DNA of 64,000 nt. Origin: Psilocybe azurescens. Its lineage: Eukaryota > Basidiomycota > Agaricomycetes > Agaricales > Agrocybaceae. Both the position numbers and the translations under genes were made by a program. Shown one piece after another: positions 1-12,237 of this stretch (positions are counted from its first letter, which is position 1; the number at the start of each line of letters is the position of its first letter). The notes under the pieces were generated by a model. It saw only the letters and a program-made list of their open reading frames with translations, had not been told where the DNA came from and did no database searches. The stretch is taken from NCBI GenBank assembly GCA_023853785.1, contig JAJIRX010000622.1, positions 124,001 through 188,000 of the forward strand. The letters are read 5' to 3'.

Positions 1-1006
1 GAACGTCTTAACGAGACCAAATATAATAGCGATCAAAGATGCGACTAACAGAGTAGAATTTCGATGCGTTGAATCCTTTCTCACCCGCGCTGATGAAGAA
101 GGGTTCTACCGTGACACCGGCTTGTGTTAGGTCCTGTGATCGAATTGAATTACCTTTGCATGGAAAGTGGTAAGTGAGATAGCTCACAATCAAGGTTGTG
201 CGTGCGGAAATAGTCAGTTGCTTGCTGCCAACGTTGGAATGGGGGTCATCCTCGTCCGTGATCAGAAATACGCGCTTGGAAGCGGTCTTTGGTGCACTTC
301 ATAATTTGTTCAGCATTTATCAGCAAAAGAACACTTTTCCTAACCCATCTCGTATTATCCAATTACAACTGGTGAAAACGTCGCCCATCGGAACTCGGTC
401 GGTAATTAGAGGCGGAAATGTCTTTCTCAACTCATCAAGATCTTCTCGCGCAGCTTCATAATAGTTTAAGCGATCCACAACTAAATTACGAAGATAAAGA
501 CGAACCATCCAGTAACTGTATTAGTTCTTGAATCTTTGGGGCGCTGAGAGGGGATATAGGTTGGAATAAAAATGTGTTCTTCTTGATTTCAGAGCCTTCA
601 CTTCTGTTTGTCTCCGATCTCCTAGTCTTCACGAATACACTCAGGTTACTCAGGGGTCTAGGCGTCAAAGCTTGTTCTCACTGTATTGAAAAGCATAATT
701 CCAACCGAGTCATTAGGGCCGACTATGATCTTCTTCTTCTGAATTTGCGTGGCTGCTTCCAGAGCCGTAAAGAGGTGGCATGTTTTGACGTCTTCATACT
801 TCGGGTCGTCATATGGCTCCAACATAGACTCGGAACAGTCAATGCAAAAAGAATCACGTCCCTCTTTGTATCAAACATCTAATGCGACGGACAGAATCAC
901 TTTCGTTGAAGGTGCCGTCTATTATGCACTTGGGGCCACTCACCGATGCGTCTTGTAATTCTTCTTCCTCTTCCTCCAAGGCATTCCAGTCATCATATGG
1001 GGCCAT
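1..1006 (-). CDS. ku70: Ku70, DNA end-binding subunit (5' part, cut by window edge, one frameshift)
   Basis: This is the large subunit of the Ku heterodimer, which binds double-strand DNA ends for non-homologous end joining and acts at telomeres in the nucleus. The start is the ATG at 1006 (MAPYDDWNALEEE), giving the acidic N-terminus typical of Ku70. An intron at 943-879 (GTGAGT...TTAG) is followed by MFDTKRDVILF, the von Willebrand-like fold with SESML, then GPNDSVGIMLFNT, EIKKNTFLFQPISP, VPMGDVFTSCNW and KRVFLITDEDDPHSN. All are Ku70 hallmarks in order. The beta-barrel and SAP parts lie beyond base 1. Oddity: the frame breaks in the A5 run at 846-850; six bases there would give the usual DCSES segment. 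It shares a 270-base promoter with PTPA. Family call very sure; the break is probably a sequence error. Confidence 0.93.
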
Positions 1007-1276
1007 AGTGTGCTTCTCTTATAATTTCAGGTATATTCTTGTTCAACTCAGAAAGAACATAAAACAAAGATGAGGTCAGAAATTAGTACGAGAATAAGGA
1101 AGGTCGAAGTTCAAATAAGCGTCTCCACTTGCTCGAGTCACTGTGACCGGACGCGACTGTGACAGTCACGTGAATAACACTGACTCAGATCTGGATTTTG
1201 CCCGCACTAGTTGATAACTTGAACTTGCACGGCCACTTTGAAAACCTAGCAATCCACCACAGTCCAAGGACTCTCA
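1007..1276. promoter_or_regulatory. Divergent promoter region between Ku70 and PTPA
   Basis: The 270 bases separate two start codons facing away from each other, so both promoters must lie here. A CACGTG E-box core sits at 1167-1172, inside a GTGACAGTCAC inverted repeat (1160-1170). CACGTG is the binding core of fungal bHLH factors. That it works here is inference. Confidence 0.5.
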
Positions 1277-2754
1277 ATGCACAAAAATCTTCCTGAACTT
1301 AGAGAAATTTTACTCTCTGAAGTATCCGGGTTCAAATCACCTCCGAGCTTGAAGATTCGGACGGATGACGATGTCGAACACTGGAAAACCACACAGTCGT
1401 ACATCGACTATGGTATTTTTCTGCGGCGATTAAATGAATCTGTCGTAGGTCATTTCTTGCCTTGGGAACCAGAGAACCAGAGCCCAGTGAGCTATTTGCG
1501 ATCGAATCCAATACATCGCATTCAATCAAGAATTATCACCTAGTCGATAAAAAGATTCTGGCACTTCTTGATGAACTGGCCCAATGGGTAGACGAGATAC
1601 CAGCTCTACAAACACCGCAGCGATTTGGAAATCTTGCCTTCCGAACTTGGGGGCAACGACTGGAGGAGGTCTGCACCGCTCGATTCATAATTTTTGTCTT
1701 CAGTGTTGATGCATGATTTTGGCAGCGATGTGATGATATACTCCAGAAATTGCTGGCACCAGATTACTTGGAGGTGATACCATATATCAAGCCGTATCTT
1801 CTCGTCTCTTTTGGCTCTTTTACCCGAATGGACTATGGCAGCGGTCATGAGACTTCATTCGCGCTCTTTCTGCTCTGCTTGACTCTCGTTCGGTTTTTCC
1901 AACCTGACCCTACGGAAGAACGTGACCTCGTCCTGTCGGTCTTCTTACGCTATCTTAATCTCTGCTGGAAGCTTCAAGATACATACAGACTCGAGCCTGC
2001 AGGGAGCCACGGTGTCTGGGGCCTGGACGACTACTGCTTTCTTCCATACATCTTTGGCAGCGGCCAGCTTCGAGGTAATTAAATCCTTTTTAGTTTACTT
2101 GTTGCAATCCGTCATCATTGACGGACAACTCACCTCGAACGATGACAGATCAAACAGAGATCCCCGTGTCTGCGATTCTTCATCCCCCTCTGCCAACCAC
2201 GAACTTGTATTTTATGTCAATCATGCGCATTCACGATGTCAAATACGGGCCTTTCCACGAACACTCGTCTCAACTTCACTCTATCGCGGCAGGAGTGCCC
2301 AATTGGGGTAAGGTCAACTCAGGATTGTTCAAAATGTTTGAAGTAGGCATTTATCTTCCATATCACCCTTTTTATTTTTATTCTGCTAACGTGAACCTGA
2401 CAATTTTAGGCCGAAGTACTAGGGAAGCGTGTTGTCGTGCAACATATTCCCTTAGGCGGCCTTTTGGAGTGGGAAAGTTCTGAGAACAAATTAAATGCGC
2501 TTTCAGGACATTCGATCTTAACCTCTCAAACCACAAATAGAACCTGCACATCGGTTTCAACAGCGCCGCCGTGGGCGTCTTCGAATAACGCAGTTGGAAC
2601 TGTTCAACATGACATCCCCGGACATACTATGCTTCCTCCATCGCGCTCGCAACACAATATGCCGAACAATTCAATACCTCCAACCCGACAATCGCGTGGA
2701 CACACTTCTGCCTCACATCAGTCTATCGCAGACATCACTCGGCCGCCTCTATAG
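1277..2754 (+). CDS. Serine/threonine phosphatase 2A activator (PTPA, RRD family)
   Basis: PTPA is a peptidyl-prolyl isomerase that reactivates the PP2A catalytic subunit. The protein starts MHKNLPELREILL and carries family blocks in order: FLRRLNESV, PQRFGNLAFRTWGQRLEE, FTRMDYGSGHE, YRLEPAGSHGVWGLDDY, LYFMSIMRIHDVKYGPFHEH, VNSGLFKMFEAEVLGKR and VVQHIPLGGLLEWE. Clear introns are 1669-1725 and 2343-2409, with another from 2075 to about 2145. Between 1487 and 1543 an intron (GTGAGC...CTAG) would leave the frame one base short in the A5 run 1549-1553. An AAG acceptor at 1530 would keep the frame, so this junction is unresolved. The tail after APPWAS is low-complexity and ends at 2754. I cannot decide between the RRD1 and RRD2 type. 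Confidence 0.9.
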
Positions 2755-5700
2755 TTATGGCAGGAAGTCGCACACTCTGCAGATACGACAACCAAAAGTT
2801 CATCCAAATATCTCACGCAAAAGGAGGCCAGTAAGATTTGGTGCTCTTTAGGCTCACTTAGGCCATTCAAACATCGTAGAGCTCTAATTCAGGACTATAT
2901 CCATGTTGGTACTCTCGTGGGGGTTTGACATGGTCAATTATACTGGGACCCGTGCCTCGATGGGATGTTAAGCTCGTGGCAAAGTCTTGAGGCTATTTGC
3001 TAACGCCAAACTGGAAAGCGTATAGATCCTTATGCACGGTGATATGTCTAAGCCTTCACATTTCGTGGCAACCAGGACAGTGTCAACGATGAATTTCATC
3101 GATCGCTGCAACTTTGCGGGCGGTGGGCTCACGCGCTGTCAATGTCAACATTCATTGCGCTTCTGATATCCTCCCATGGACCTATGAATTCGGCAACATC
3201 CCACAACATCTCACAACCATACACTAATGAACTTTAAAATAAGCGCGTGACCCGTACAAGACCTTTTTGAATGGTAGTAACTCGGTAACGATCATCGTGA
3301 TATTCTCGTCGTCAATTGTTGTTGGATTGTACTTACCCAGCTTGACCTTACAACCCCTCTTTTAAGTACTTATCAAGCGTCTGCGCTACCGAACGTTCTA
3401 AGCGAACCAGAACCGAGCCTGTCTCGCTAATTCGTGGCGGACGTGCGTTGCCGACGGCTGTTAAGCTTAGTTAAGTATGTCTTGATGGCAGTCAATGAGT
3501 ATTCGGAATTCGGTTCCTAAGCGTCAGGACTTGAGATTGTATTGAGTCTAGCTATTCAAATCACCATTTTTTCGATTTTTTTCACTGCTATACCCGCGGT
3601 AAATGTCGTAATATCATGTTTCCAGTGATTCGGTGAAGATTTTTACTGAATATTCATAGAATACGGCACGGATATAGGGCACATAGGGCGCAAGCTGAGC
3701 AAGCAACAAAGTGGAGCCTCGTATTGGTCGTGATTTTCAAACATATGGGATTACTACAAAGGTTCGGTTCTTCCGATTTCCAAACGCGAAGCCAGTGTAG
3801 AGGAACTTAGCATGACGATTCTGACATGTCTGCGCCTTAGCTTTGTTTTCGACTCAATCGCATGCGCATAGATATGACTATTCTTGAAAGAGTTGTACCT
3901 AGCCGAGAGTCTGAATTGATCCCCCTAATTATAGACAGATAAGGTTGGCAGCAACGTCCATACAACAGTGTTTCTTTCCATAGAGAACATTCGCATAATT
4001 TGTGGTTCCAACCATTCCACGATCAACAACCAACAAGCGTCCAAGTTACCATATTCGTCACTCGTTTTTACACGGGCTTGCGACGTGCGTAGCGCAACCT
4101 AGGGCAACTGCAATTAGCTGAACAGAGTCTAGGTTCAAACATGTAATTAAATATTTCCAGGACTGTCAGCCTTCAGTTGCTCGGGCTGACGGTTGGTGGA
4201 CCTGTGACGTTGTTGAGACCCTAAAAGTTTTATGTACTTAGACACTACTCGGGTGAGGAAATTGAAGCAAGAAAACGTAGCACATCCAGGGCAATCTTAG
4301 GTAACGTTTCAGTGTAGATGTACGTCGGAGAGGGTTGGAGCGGGATACAATATATACATACTCAGAACGCGTATAGGGATTTCCCTGGCGATTCGGCGGT
4401 TCTGCTCACCAACGACTCACCAGTAGTTGTGAAAAGACTATTATCGGAATAATCTTGGAGCACACCAGATTTAGAAAAAATGCGCAGTAAGAAGTCGACT
4501 AATCATCCTCGAGACCTTTGAGAAGACAGAAAAATGTACACATCTACATACCCGGTACTTACTTAGAGTTGCGAGCTCCGGCCACAATTCGAGTGTCGTA
4601 GAACCGCCCGTGCTTAAATCCGTCCTTTTCGAAGGTTTTCGTGGAGGTGGTTATAAAAGATTAAAATTTGCTTTGCCTGTTCCATTCTGGGAAAGGTTGG
4701 CTCGCCAGTTTATGCGCCAGTTCCTATTCCGCTACGTAGCATCAGACCTGATGATCAAATGAAATGCCCCGACAGGCTAATATGGTTCACGAGCACATGT
4801 AGCTGACCGAGTTCGGAGTATGCAAAGGCACAGTATGTCTCGTGAGTTAGAGCATAAGGATAATGAAGTGCTTGGAGCCCACTGCAAGGAGTTACCTCAG
4901 GGAGTTAATGTTTTCCGTCAGGTCGCGAATAGTCGCGGATACGCGATTATTCGAGTTCCATTTGGCATAGTAAATGGGAAGCTTACTGGGGCATTATGAG
5001 GCCGCAGCTCTAGTGATTGTCCGACGCCGGGACTGCCTCGATAATCTGCAGCTTCTAAAGCGTCAGTTTAGCGGCATATAATGTATAACCGAGGAGTTTT
5101 TAGGACAGTTAACCCGCTTTGAAGCCCGAAAGACAAAAAGGGCTCGTTCACCCCATGGAAAAACGTTCAACGAGGTAACCCGAGTTGGAAGGAGTCTGTC
5201 CAACGTCGCACATAAGTGATGATGTGTGGCAAAAATAACCGCACAGAGAAGTGATATGCTCTGACATAGTGAAGATAAGAATCTCGGTGAAAGAGAGGAT
5301 GCTTCTGATTTAAACATACCGGGTGCAGAGAACGCCAGTGATAGACATACAGGCAAGGGGAGAGCCGACCGCATTCTTTCCTGGATGATGAGCTGTGATG
5401 GATGTTTACCTCTTGAATAGTGTTCTGTAGGGTCTTTGTCGAGATACCAATGATCCGACTTCGGGTGTACTGAATTCGATTGACTCGCTGTATTGAAAAA
5501 TTTTAGACGACCACATGAGTGAGTGTGCAAACGTCCGGAAGTGCTCTTCTTGGAGCAACGTAGGATTCTTAACAACACATCGAGGCGGGTGCAGATGTAG
5601 CTACAGGTCACTGTTAGGTGTACAGGAGTCGGAGGAATTGGAAGGCCAGGAAGAAGATATATTTTTAAAATAAGCACGTACACTCTTCTGATTGAAAATA

Positions 5701-6698
5701 GTGATGTCGACAGTCGAGGTGGCTCATTGTCAAGACCATACACACCTCGGATTTGTAGTCCACGATGAGAAGCGGTAAAACGTAGGAGGATCATAATCCA
5801 GGGTGAAAATCAGAACCGGGAAGCGAACTGATTGCATGATCCCCCACGAACCGCAGTCGTCTGGTTCATAATGTCATTTATGTGTGCCTTACGATATAGA
5901 CAGCCAAAAAGCACCAAAATAAAACGCGGTGAAATAGCTGGAAAATACGTCGTCGTATCTGCCACAACTTCAAAATGTTCCGAATTGATCGTGTCGTAGA
6001 AAACAAACGGATGGAAATAGGTGTTATAGATCTATGTTAGTATGCGTAGCAGCTGTAAGAACCAAACCGTAGGCGACCGTAGGGGAAATCCAAGTTTATA
6101 ATCGTCCTCGAAGACAGATCAAGTCAACATGTCTTCATTTGTTACTCCTCGCCCATCGATAGAGTGGGGCACCCGTTTAGGTCACCTGTCCGTTAGAGTA
6201 ACGTTATCAGCAACAAAGCCCAGAGATATCTAGAGCATAAATCTAGACATACACAGTAGTTATTACTATATATCGCTCACCCTCGCTTCACTGATTGTCA
6301 TTTACGACTCCTACAATATTTTCAGAGGTTGTAGAATATGTGGTGTGGAGCTTATGCTGTGCTGGCTTATCGGCATAGGCCGATCAAGAAATCGATAGTT
6401 CGTGAAACTCCGCTTGGACTGTATTTGTTAATCCACAAACCAACAGCGAAAAGCGCTGCCCCTTTCATTTCCGTCTATCACACAATCCTTTGACGTCGTC
6501 GACACTTCTACGGCGTTGAGGGAACTCTAGGTCATCATTACTGACCAAGAAAGAAACAGAGATCTCCGTTTGTTGACCCTTGAGTGCGTTCAAATCACTA
6601 CTTCACGAAAATTTCGACCTTTCTGACCTTGGCTTGATCCTTCCAGGTGGTCATCGGTTCGAGGTCAGTAAAAAGCAGCTTTTTGCCCTTGAATCTGT
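2755..6698. other. Gene-poor stretch of about 3.9 kb
   Basis: No recognisable protein, RNA gene or clear repeat was found. The only long open frame is 5063-5794 on the minus strand (243 codons). It is rich in Ser, Leu, Arg and His and shows no domain, signal or intron pattern. Base composition resembles the other intergenic DNA here. It may be an old degraded insertion or true intergenic space. Confidence 0.5.
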
Positions 6699-6956
6699 AT
6701 GTTGACACGCTCGTTTTTCAAGGCGAACCTCCTTGACAGGACTTACACCCATCGATCAGTGTTTTTATCTCGGATTCGTCACAATTCGTTCAACCATTGC
6801 TCTAAACCCGATTTTATTTCTCCTCGAAACCCCCTTATTCGCTCCTTAAAGCCGTTTCCTCGCTGTACAGGGAGCGAGGAACCCGCATCGACTGACAAAA
6901 CCCGCATCCTTTGCCGTCCTCTCCCGCCCGGCTCGCCGTCGACCGTGGCGGTTTAG
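6699..6956 (+). promoter_or_regulatory. Possible upstream open frame in the ornithine decarboxylase leader
   Basis: An 85-codon frame starting MLTRSFFKANLLDR ends 160 bases before the decarboxylase start. It matches no family I know and is rich in Arg, Ser and Pro, as translated leader DNA often is. It would act as an uORF only if the transcript begins upstream of 6699, which the sequence does not show. Confidence 0.2.
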
Positions 6957-7116
6957 GTTCGGTAATCCGGGTCAACGCAAGAAGCAGACTACAGAGATTT
7001 GCCAACGACCACCTACCTAAAACTAATCAAAACCTCTCATCCTACTGGAACCACCCGCTGTCAATTTCCCAGCCACAATAGATTCTATAGATTCTCTTGA
7101 TATCCCCGAAATTTCG

Positions 7117-8759
7117 ATGTCGCAGCTAGAAATCCTGCCGGCAGTCAATCCGATCGATTTTTCTATTTCTTCATCTGATTCTTATGCCCAATTCCATGAA
7201 AGTAGCCTCCCGTGGACTGCAAATGCGTTGGTTAACGACATCCTTGCCACTTCTCCGCCCTTGCGCGTGACCGCCACCCCCTCTCACGAGGCTGAGGTCA
7301 TTTTCCCATCTTTACCGCCACTTCATTCCGGCCATCCAGAGATTCATCTGCGCAATGGCATCATGAACGCGTCCCGTCTCTCGGCAGCCCATGAACCGGA
7401 TGCCGAAAAAGCATTTTTCGTCGGGGACCTCAGCGTAGTCTACAGACAGCACCAACGCTGGAAGGCATGTCTCCCGGAAATCCAGCCGTTCTATGGTCTG
7501 TCGGAAGCGCGTTCATGTTTGTTCACAAGCTGATTATTGTCGTTATTTTTTCCACAGCGGTCAAATGCAATCCCGATCCATACATCATACGCCTTCTCGC
7601 TTCTTTGGGTGCTGGGTTCGATTGCGCGTCCAACAACGAAATAGCTCAGATCCTCGATGTTAGGGGTATCGATCCTTCCAGGATCATCTTTGCGAACCCG
7701 TGCAAAGCGGTTTCGTTCGTTCGTAATGCGGCGAAAAGAGGTGTCGACAAGATGACATTCGACAACGCTGACGAACTCCATAAAATAGCACGGGCACACC
7801 CTCGTGCTCAGTGCATCATCCGAATTCTGACAGACGATTCGAAGAGTCTGTGCGCTTTTGGTATAAAATTCGGAGCTCCGCTCGTGACCGTCCCGGGTCT
7901 GCTGGCCAAGGCTAAAGAGTTGAACCTCGACGTGGTCGGTGTCAGCTTTCATGTGGGCAGCGGGTGCTACGATCCTTCCGTCTATATGGATGCGATCATG
8001 CGCGCCCGTGCCGTATTTGATATGGGAAAGGAAGCAGGTTATACGTTCAATTTGCTGGACGTTGGCGGGGGGATTTGAAGACGCCCGCTTTGAGCATGCC
8101 GCGACGGTTCTGACCCAGGCGATTGACCGCTATTTCCCCGATCGTCAGGACATCAAAATTATCGCGGAGCCGGGAAGGTTCTACGTATCCAAGGCTTTCA
8201 GGCTCGCCGCAAATATCATCGCTCGTCGTGCTCCTCTCTCGAAGGAACCTTCCCAGGAAACCGCAGATATGGCTTCCGATCAGCCAGCTGTCATGTGTGA
8301 GTGTCCAGCCATTGTTTTCGCCTTTTAGACCGCCCCTCTGACGAAAGCCTTCTATATGATTATGATTGTGATTTTCTTTTTCTTTGAATAGACTATATCA
8401 ATGATGGCGTATATGGCGCTTTCAACTGCATCTTGTTCGATCATCAAGTAGTTCAGCCCTACGTCCTGTCCATGAATGGATCCTTCCATATCTCGAACTC
8501 GGAGCCAAAGCACGTCAGCAGCGTGTGGGGGCCCACATGCGACTCTATAGATTGCGTCTCCGCGTCAACGGTGCTTCCAAGCGCACTCCAAGTCGGCGAT
8601 TGGTTGGGCTTCGACAATATGGGTGCCTATACCGTTTGCGCAGCCAGCCAATTTAACGGCTTCGAGGTTAGCAACGTGATCTACACAACAGGAAGCTTCG
8701 GGTGCACCGAGGTACGCGCTGCTCTCATTGCCTTCGCTGCCGAAGGTCATGGACTTTAA
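7117..8759 (+). CDS. Ornithine decarboxylase (fold III PLP enzyme, one extra base in a G run)
   Basis: It converts ornithine to putrescine, the first step of polyamine synthesis, in the cytosol. There are three exons: 7117-7495, 7558-8296 and 8392-8759, with introns 7496-7557 (GTCTGT...CAG) and 8297-8391 (GTGAGT...TAG). The PLP lysine sits in PFYAVKCNPDP across the first junction. HVGSG, AEPGRFYVSKAF, YINDGVYGAFN and the catalytic cysteine in VWGPTCDSIDCV are all present. Exons sum to 1486 bases. Removing one G from the G6 run at 8067-8072 gives 1485 bases (494 residues) and restores LDVGGGFEDA; as written the frame stops just after this motif. The start at 7117 gives a roughly 125-residue N-terminal part, usual for fungal ODC. 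Antizyme control is known for the family but not visible here. Confidence 0.95.
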
Positions 8760-8794
8760 AATAAAATTGAGCGAACGTTTTCGGCAATTTTATT
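8759..8794 (+). terminator. AT-rich hairpin at the ODC stop codon
   Basis: An 11-base perfect stem (AAATAAAATTG / CAATTTTATTT) with a loop of about 14 bases begins at the last base of the stop codon. It is followed by an A8 tract and a T-rich stretch. It could assist 3' end formation or message stability, but this is inferred from position only. Confidence 0.3.
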
Positions 8795-10203
8795 TAAAAA
8801 AAACTTTTTTCTTCCTTTCATCATGATGTTTTTTTCCCTTTTTTCTTCGTCTTTAACCCAGCATTTCGATATTGATTTGGACAAAGTATTCACGTACACA
8901 TACACGTACGTATCATTCATGACAATGTGTGTTTTTTGTTGTACGGCAGGTTTATTCATATAGAGTGTTTTGTTTGCTTTCTCTTGTGCGAAAATCGTTG
9001 ACATGGAGGTGCCTCTTTTCCCACTCGGTCCCGAAATGCGATAAGGCGGGCCGCCTGTTGTCAAGGCGCAGAGTCAGTTCGGTTCTTGCGAGTGCTCGGA
9101 CTAGTTCCAGACTTAAATAGGAAGCGAACCGGTTCGTGATCGTTCGTGATCGAGGTTAGTCTTCTCAGGAACAACCCCCGAATCGTCATGATCGAAATCA
9201 TATAGACGGATGAGGTGGGAAAAAAAACAAACGAGACGCCAAGGTTGGACAAGGCTGACACTGGGGAAATAGCCCCTTCAGAGCTCACGAAGAGTCCTTG
9301 CTTTGGGAAGGGCGATCCACTCAGCCTTTGTCGCAGGTGATTTCCTCCCACATGAAGAACTCGGAACAATTCCTTGGAAGACCCTGCGACACTCGAGAAC
9401 TTTGAAGATAACGAAGCACGGCATGATGACGATGTTTGCTTTTCTTAAGGGTCTTCTTACCTGGCCACAAACTATATGCTTATTCTATTTTGCCGAGCGG
9501 GTGAATGCAATTTGGCTAAGCGCGTTCTGCGGCAGCTGGCCGTCAGGGGATGCCCATAGAGGAATATGACGCCTCTTGCAACGATCCTGCAAGACACTTT
9601 GTTCCAACGGAAGCAAGGAAGCCGTAAAAGTCGAAGAGCATGTAATAAAGGGATTGTGTCGCTATGGACGTCGACGAGGGACATCCATACGGGGGCCGCA
9701 TTATGATACAACAAACCCAGTTGGTCAATCACTGGCAACAACACAGGGACGAAATCAAACGGCACCCCGCCAAAATTACACAGATTTGATCTGGTGTGGG
9801 TTTCTTTTTCCCCTTTACGGTTCTATCTTTGAATCTTGCCGACTTTGGCCGCATCATAATAATCATGAAACCGACATCTCCTTCCATGTCCAGCATTTTC
9901 TGGTGACATATTTACGCGTGGTTCGCCCAGATTAGGTTCGCTTCACTTTGGAGAAGGATGAAATGTCGCCGTCGGAGACAGACCGAAAATGCCGTCAGAC
10001 CCTACATACTTTTCAATTTCTACAGGCAGATTTGGTGCATGATGCCACGAGTAGATATCCCGGACTCGAGCATTCTTCGGTGACAAACGATCAACTGATC
10101 CATCCCGCCTTTTTCTTGGATCGCTGCAGATCTTACCACCCGTTCCTACATATATACCCCTCCCTACCCGCCCATATCTCTTTCTTGTTTTTCCGTTTCA
10201 AAA
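8795..10203. other. Intergenic region between ODC and the APSES gene
   Basis: Several open frames of 60-120 codons occur on both strands (for example 9061-9369 minus and 9576-9935 plus). None shows a known domain or a consistent splice pattern. The pyrimidine-rich stretch at 10140-10200 directly before the APSES start looks like a fungal promoter or 5' leader. Confidence 0.4.
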
Positions 10204-12237
10204 ATGACCACTGGCATGTTGCAAGTAAGCGCCCCTTGCTCTTCATCGTTCTTCATGATGAACCTGAGCGCTAATCAGCTGGGTATAGGAGGCCGTCCAG
10301 ACTTCGCCTTCAGGATCAGGTCCTCGTTTCCGACCGTATGCCAGCCCAAACCACCACGTTACAAAAGGGCGCTACATCACCAGCAATGATTCTCGCGGGT
10401 ATATGTGCGCCGTCTTTGCTGTTATACTGATTTATTTATTATTCTAACGATCGGTATAGTCCAGTATATGAGTACCCTCTCAATGGTCAGTGGATTATGA
10501 TGGACATAGACGATGGTTATATTCTTTGGACGGGAATTTGGAAAGGTGTGTCTCGTCTCTATTCAACGCCATTAGATATGGCATACTGACTACTTTATCC
10601 ACTTGACTATCCGATAGCTCTCGGAAATTCAAAAGGTATGTCTTTCACAGATTCTTCTCACTTCTTGCGGAACAATCTCTAAATTAAATCTAATAGCTGA
10701 TATCGTTAAAATGATTGACTCGCAACCTGATCTCGCACCTCTTATTCGTCGAGTACGAGGCGGGTACCTGAAGATTCAAGGCACATGGATGCCATATGAG
10801 GTGAGAGAGCTGCTCTCTGTCATTACGCCACAAAGATAAACTAACACTTACTATCAGGTCGCCTTGAAATTGTCAAGAAGGTTCTGAAAGATCCCTTTGT
10901 GCGCGACATTGCATGTGCTCATTTCTTCTTCCTTCTCTAGGGTAGCATGGGCTATTCGCGACGATCTTATCCCACTTTTTGGGTGAGTCTGTCGCCGGTA
11001 CTTAGTGGTATTCCGCCGCTAATTGCTGCTATCTTCGATAGGCCCACTTTTCCGAGCACTTGCTTGTCGCCTGACCAGCCAGGGTATGGACAGGTTGTGC
11101 CCACGGGGCAGGGCAGACGTCGTACTCGTAGATCAACCCAGAATTCCGTGATGCAGATGCCACGGGCTGGTGGAAACTGGACTGTAGTGACGCCGGATAC
11201 AAATGTGCCTGTGTCGCCTCGCGATGGGCTGCCACTTTATCCCGCAAATCATCGCTCAAACGACTACCCCATGGCTTCGCCATACCCGACCAATATGCGC
11301 ATCCCGCCTCCATCTGGCGGGCCGTATTCTCCTGTGCAAAGTACAGCAGACTCTATGCATTCGCCTAGATACGGCGACTCGTACCACCATCCTCCTACTT
11401 CTTACCGCAAGCTTTCGGCGCCTACCAAGTCAGGTCTGTCGCTAGACATATGCTCTCTCTCTATGCGCGAAAGGTCGTCAGAACCTTCCCTGAAAGCCGA
11501 CATCAAACTGCCGCCAATACATGGTCATGCAGGCAGCGATCCAGGCGACTCGCCGTACGCGCTGCCTCCGATATCTGCGATGGAAGATCTTCGCGGTTCA
11601 GTTACCCAGGACTCTGCCGCCGTATTGCGGCGGTTACGGATGGACGACGACGAATATCCCAAGGCAGGACGGTCGGATAACGACCAAGCGTGGGCTAGAC
11701 GCCACTCACTATCAGTCCACCCATCTGTGTCGTATGTTTTTTTTTTTTAACCGTTTCAAAGGTGTCCTTATTTTATTTCATCTCCTCAGAAAACCTGTGG
11801 ACACTTCTCCACGATTCCAGCCATATACAACACCGAGATCATACCAAGACCACTCTCCATACCGCACGCATTCGTCCGCTAGTAGCCATGGACACCCTTC
11901 GCATTATGCCGCTAAGGGAGACTCCCGCCCTGCATATTCAGACCTGTCACATGAGGGCGACTCCACGTCTGACCCCTCGCCTACTTCCCCCACCACGCCA
12001 AGTTCCCTCTCCGAAAATGAGGACAGGCCCCTTTCCCAGAATCATTATAATGGCAGCATGATCCGCGGAAAGCCCTTCCCTGGATTTGCGGGGCGCCTGG
12101 TGCAGCAGCCATGGCCAGTGCATTCACACACAGACAGCCATGGCAGGATGTCGGAATCAGAAAATTTTTCTGTCCGCCGAAATTCCTACGAAGCACAGAG
12201 TGACGGTGATTCGAACCATCCCCACCGTCCTTGGTGA
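10204..12237 (+). CDS. APSES/KilA-N domain transcription factor
   Basis: This is a nuclear DNA-binding regulator of the fungal APSES family (StuA/Xbp1 relatives), which controls development and morphology. The start at 10204 gives MTTGMLQ, then an intron (10225-10288), then EAVQTSPSGSG. The domain is spread over short exons: GRYITSNDSRG, VYEYPLNGQWIMMDIDDGY, LWTGIWKALGNSKADIVKM, LIRRVRGGYLKIQGTWMPYE, VALKLSRRVAWAIRDDLIPL, then FGPTFPSTCLSPDQPGYG. Every junction I checked keeps phase (for example 10399-10459, and the last, GTATGT near 11732 to CAG near 11788). The remaining about 370 residues are Ser/Pro/His-rich and disordered, ending HPHRPW. Total about 525 residues. No frame error was seen. 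The exact subfamily is not settled. Confidence 0.88.

Noticed and set aside
1487..1530. A 44-base intron with AAG acceptor as the certain solution for PTPA
   Set aside because: It keeps the frame, but a better GTGAGC...CTAG intron ends at 1543 and leaves a one-base run error. Neither can be chosen from sequence alone.
7491..7952. Minus-strand frame of 153 codons
   Set aside because: It is antisense to the ODC catalytic exon.
8050..8085. Programmed frameshift in ODC at the G6 run
   Set aside because: Programmed shifting is known for ODC antizyme, not ODC. Similar breaks in unrelated genes here point to run-length error.
9061..9765. Minus-strand frames of 97-102 codons as a possible gene
   Set aside because: No conserved motif, no joining introns, and base composition like neighbouring non-coding DNA.
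12205..12235. tRNA B-box-like GGTTCGAATC on the minus strand
   Set aside because: It lies in the APSES coding exon and no acceptor stem or A-box is found at proper distance.
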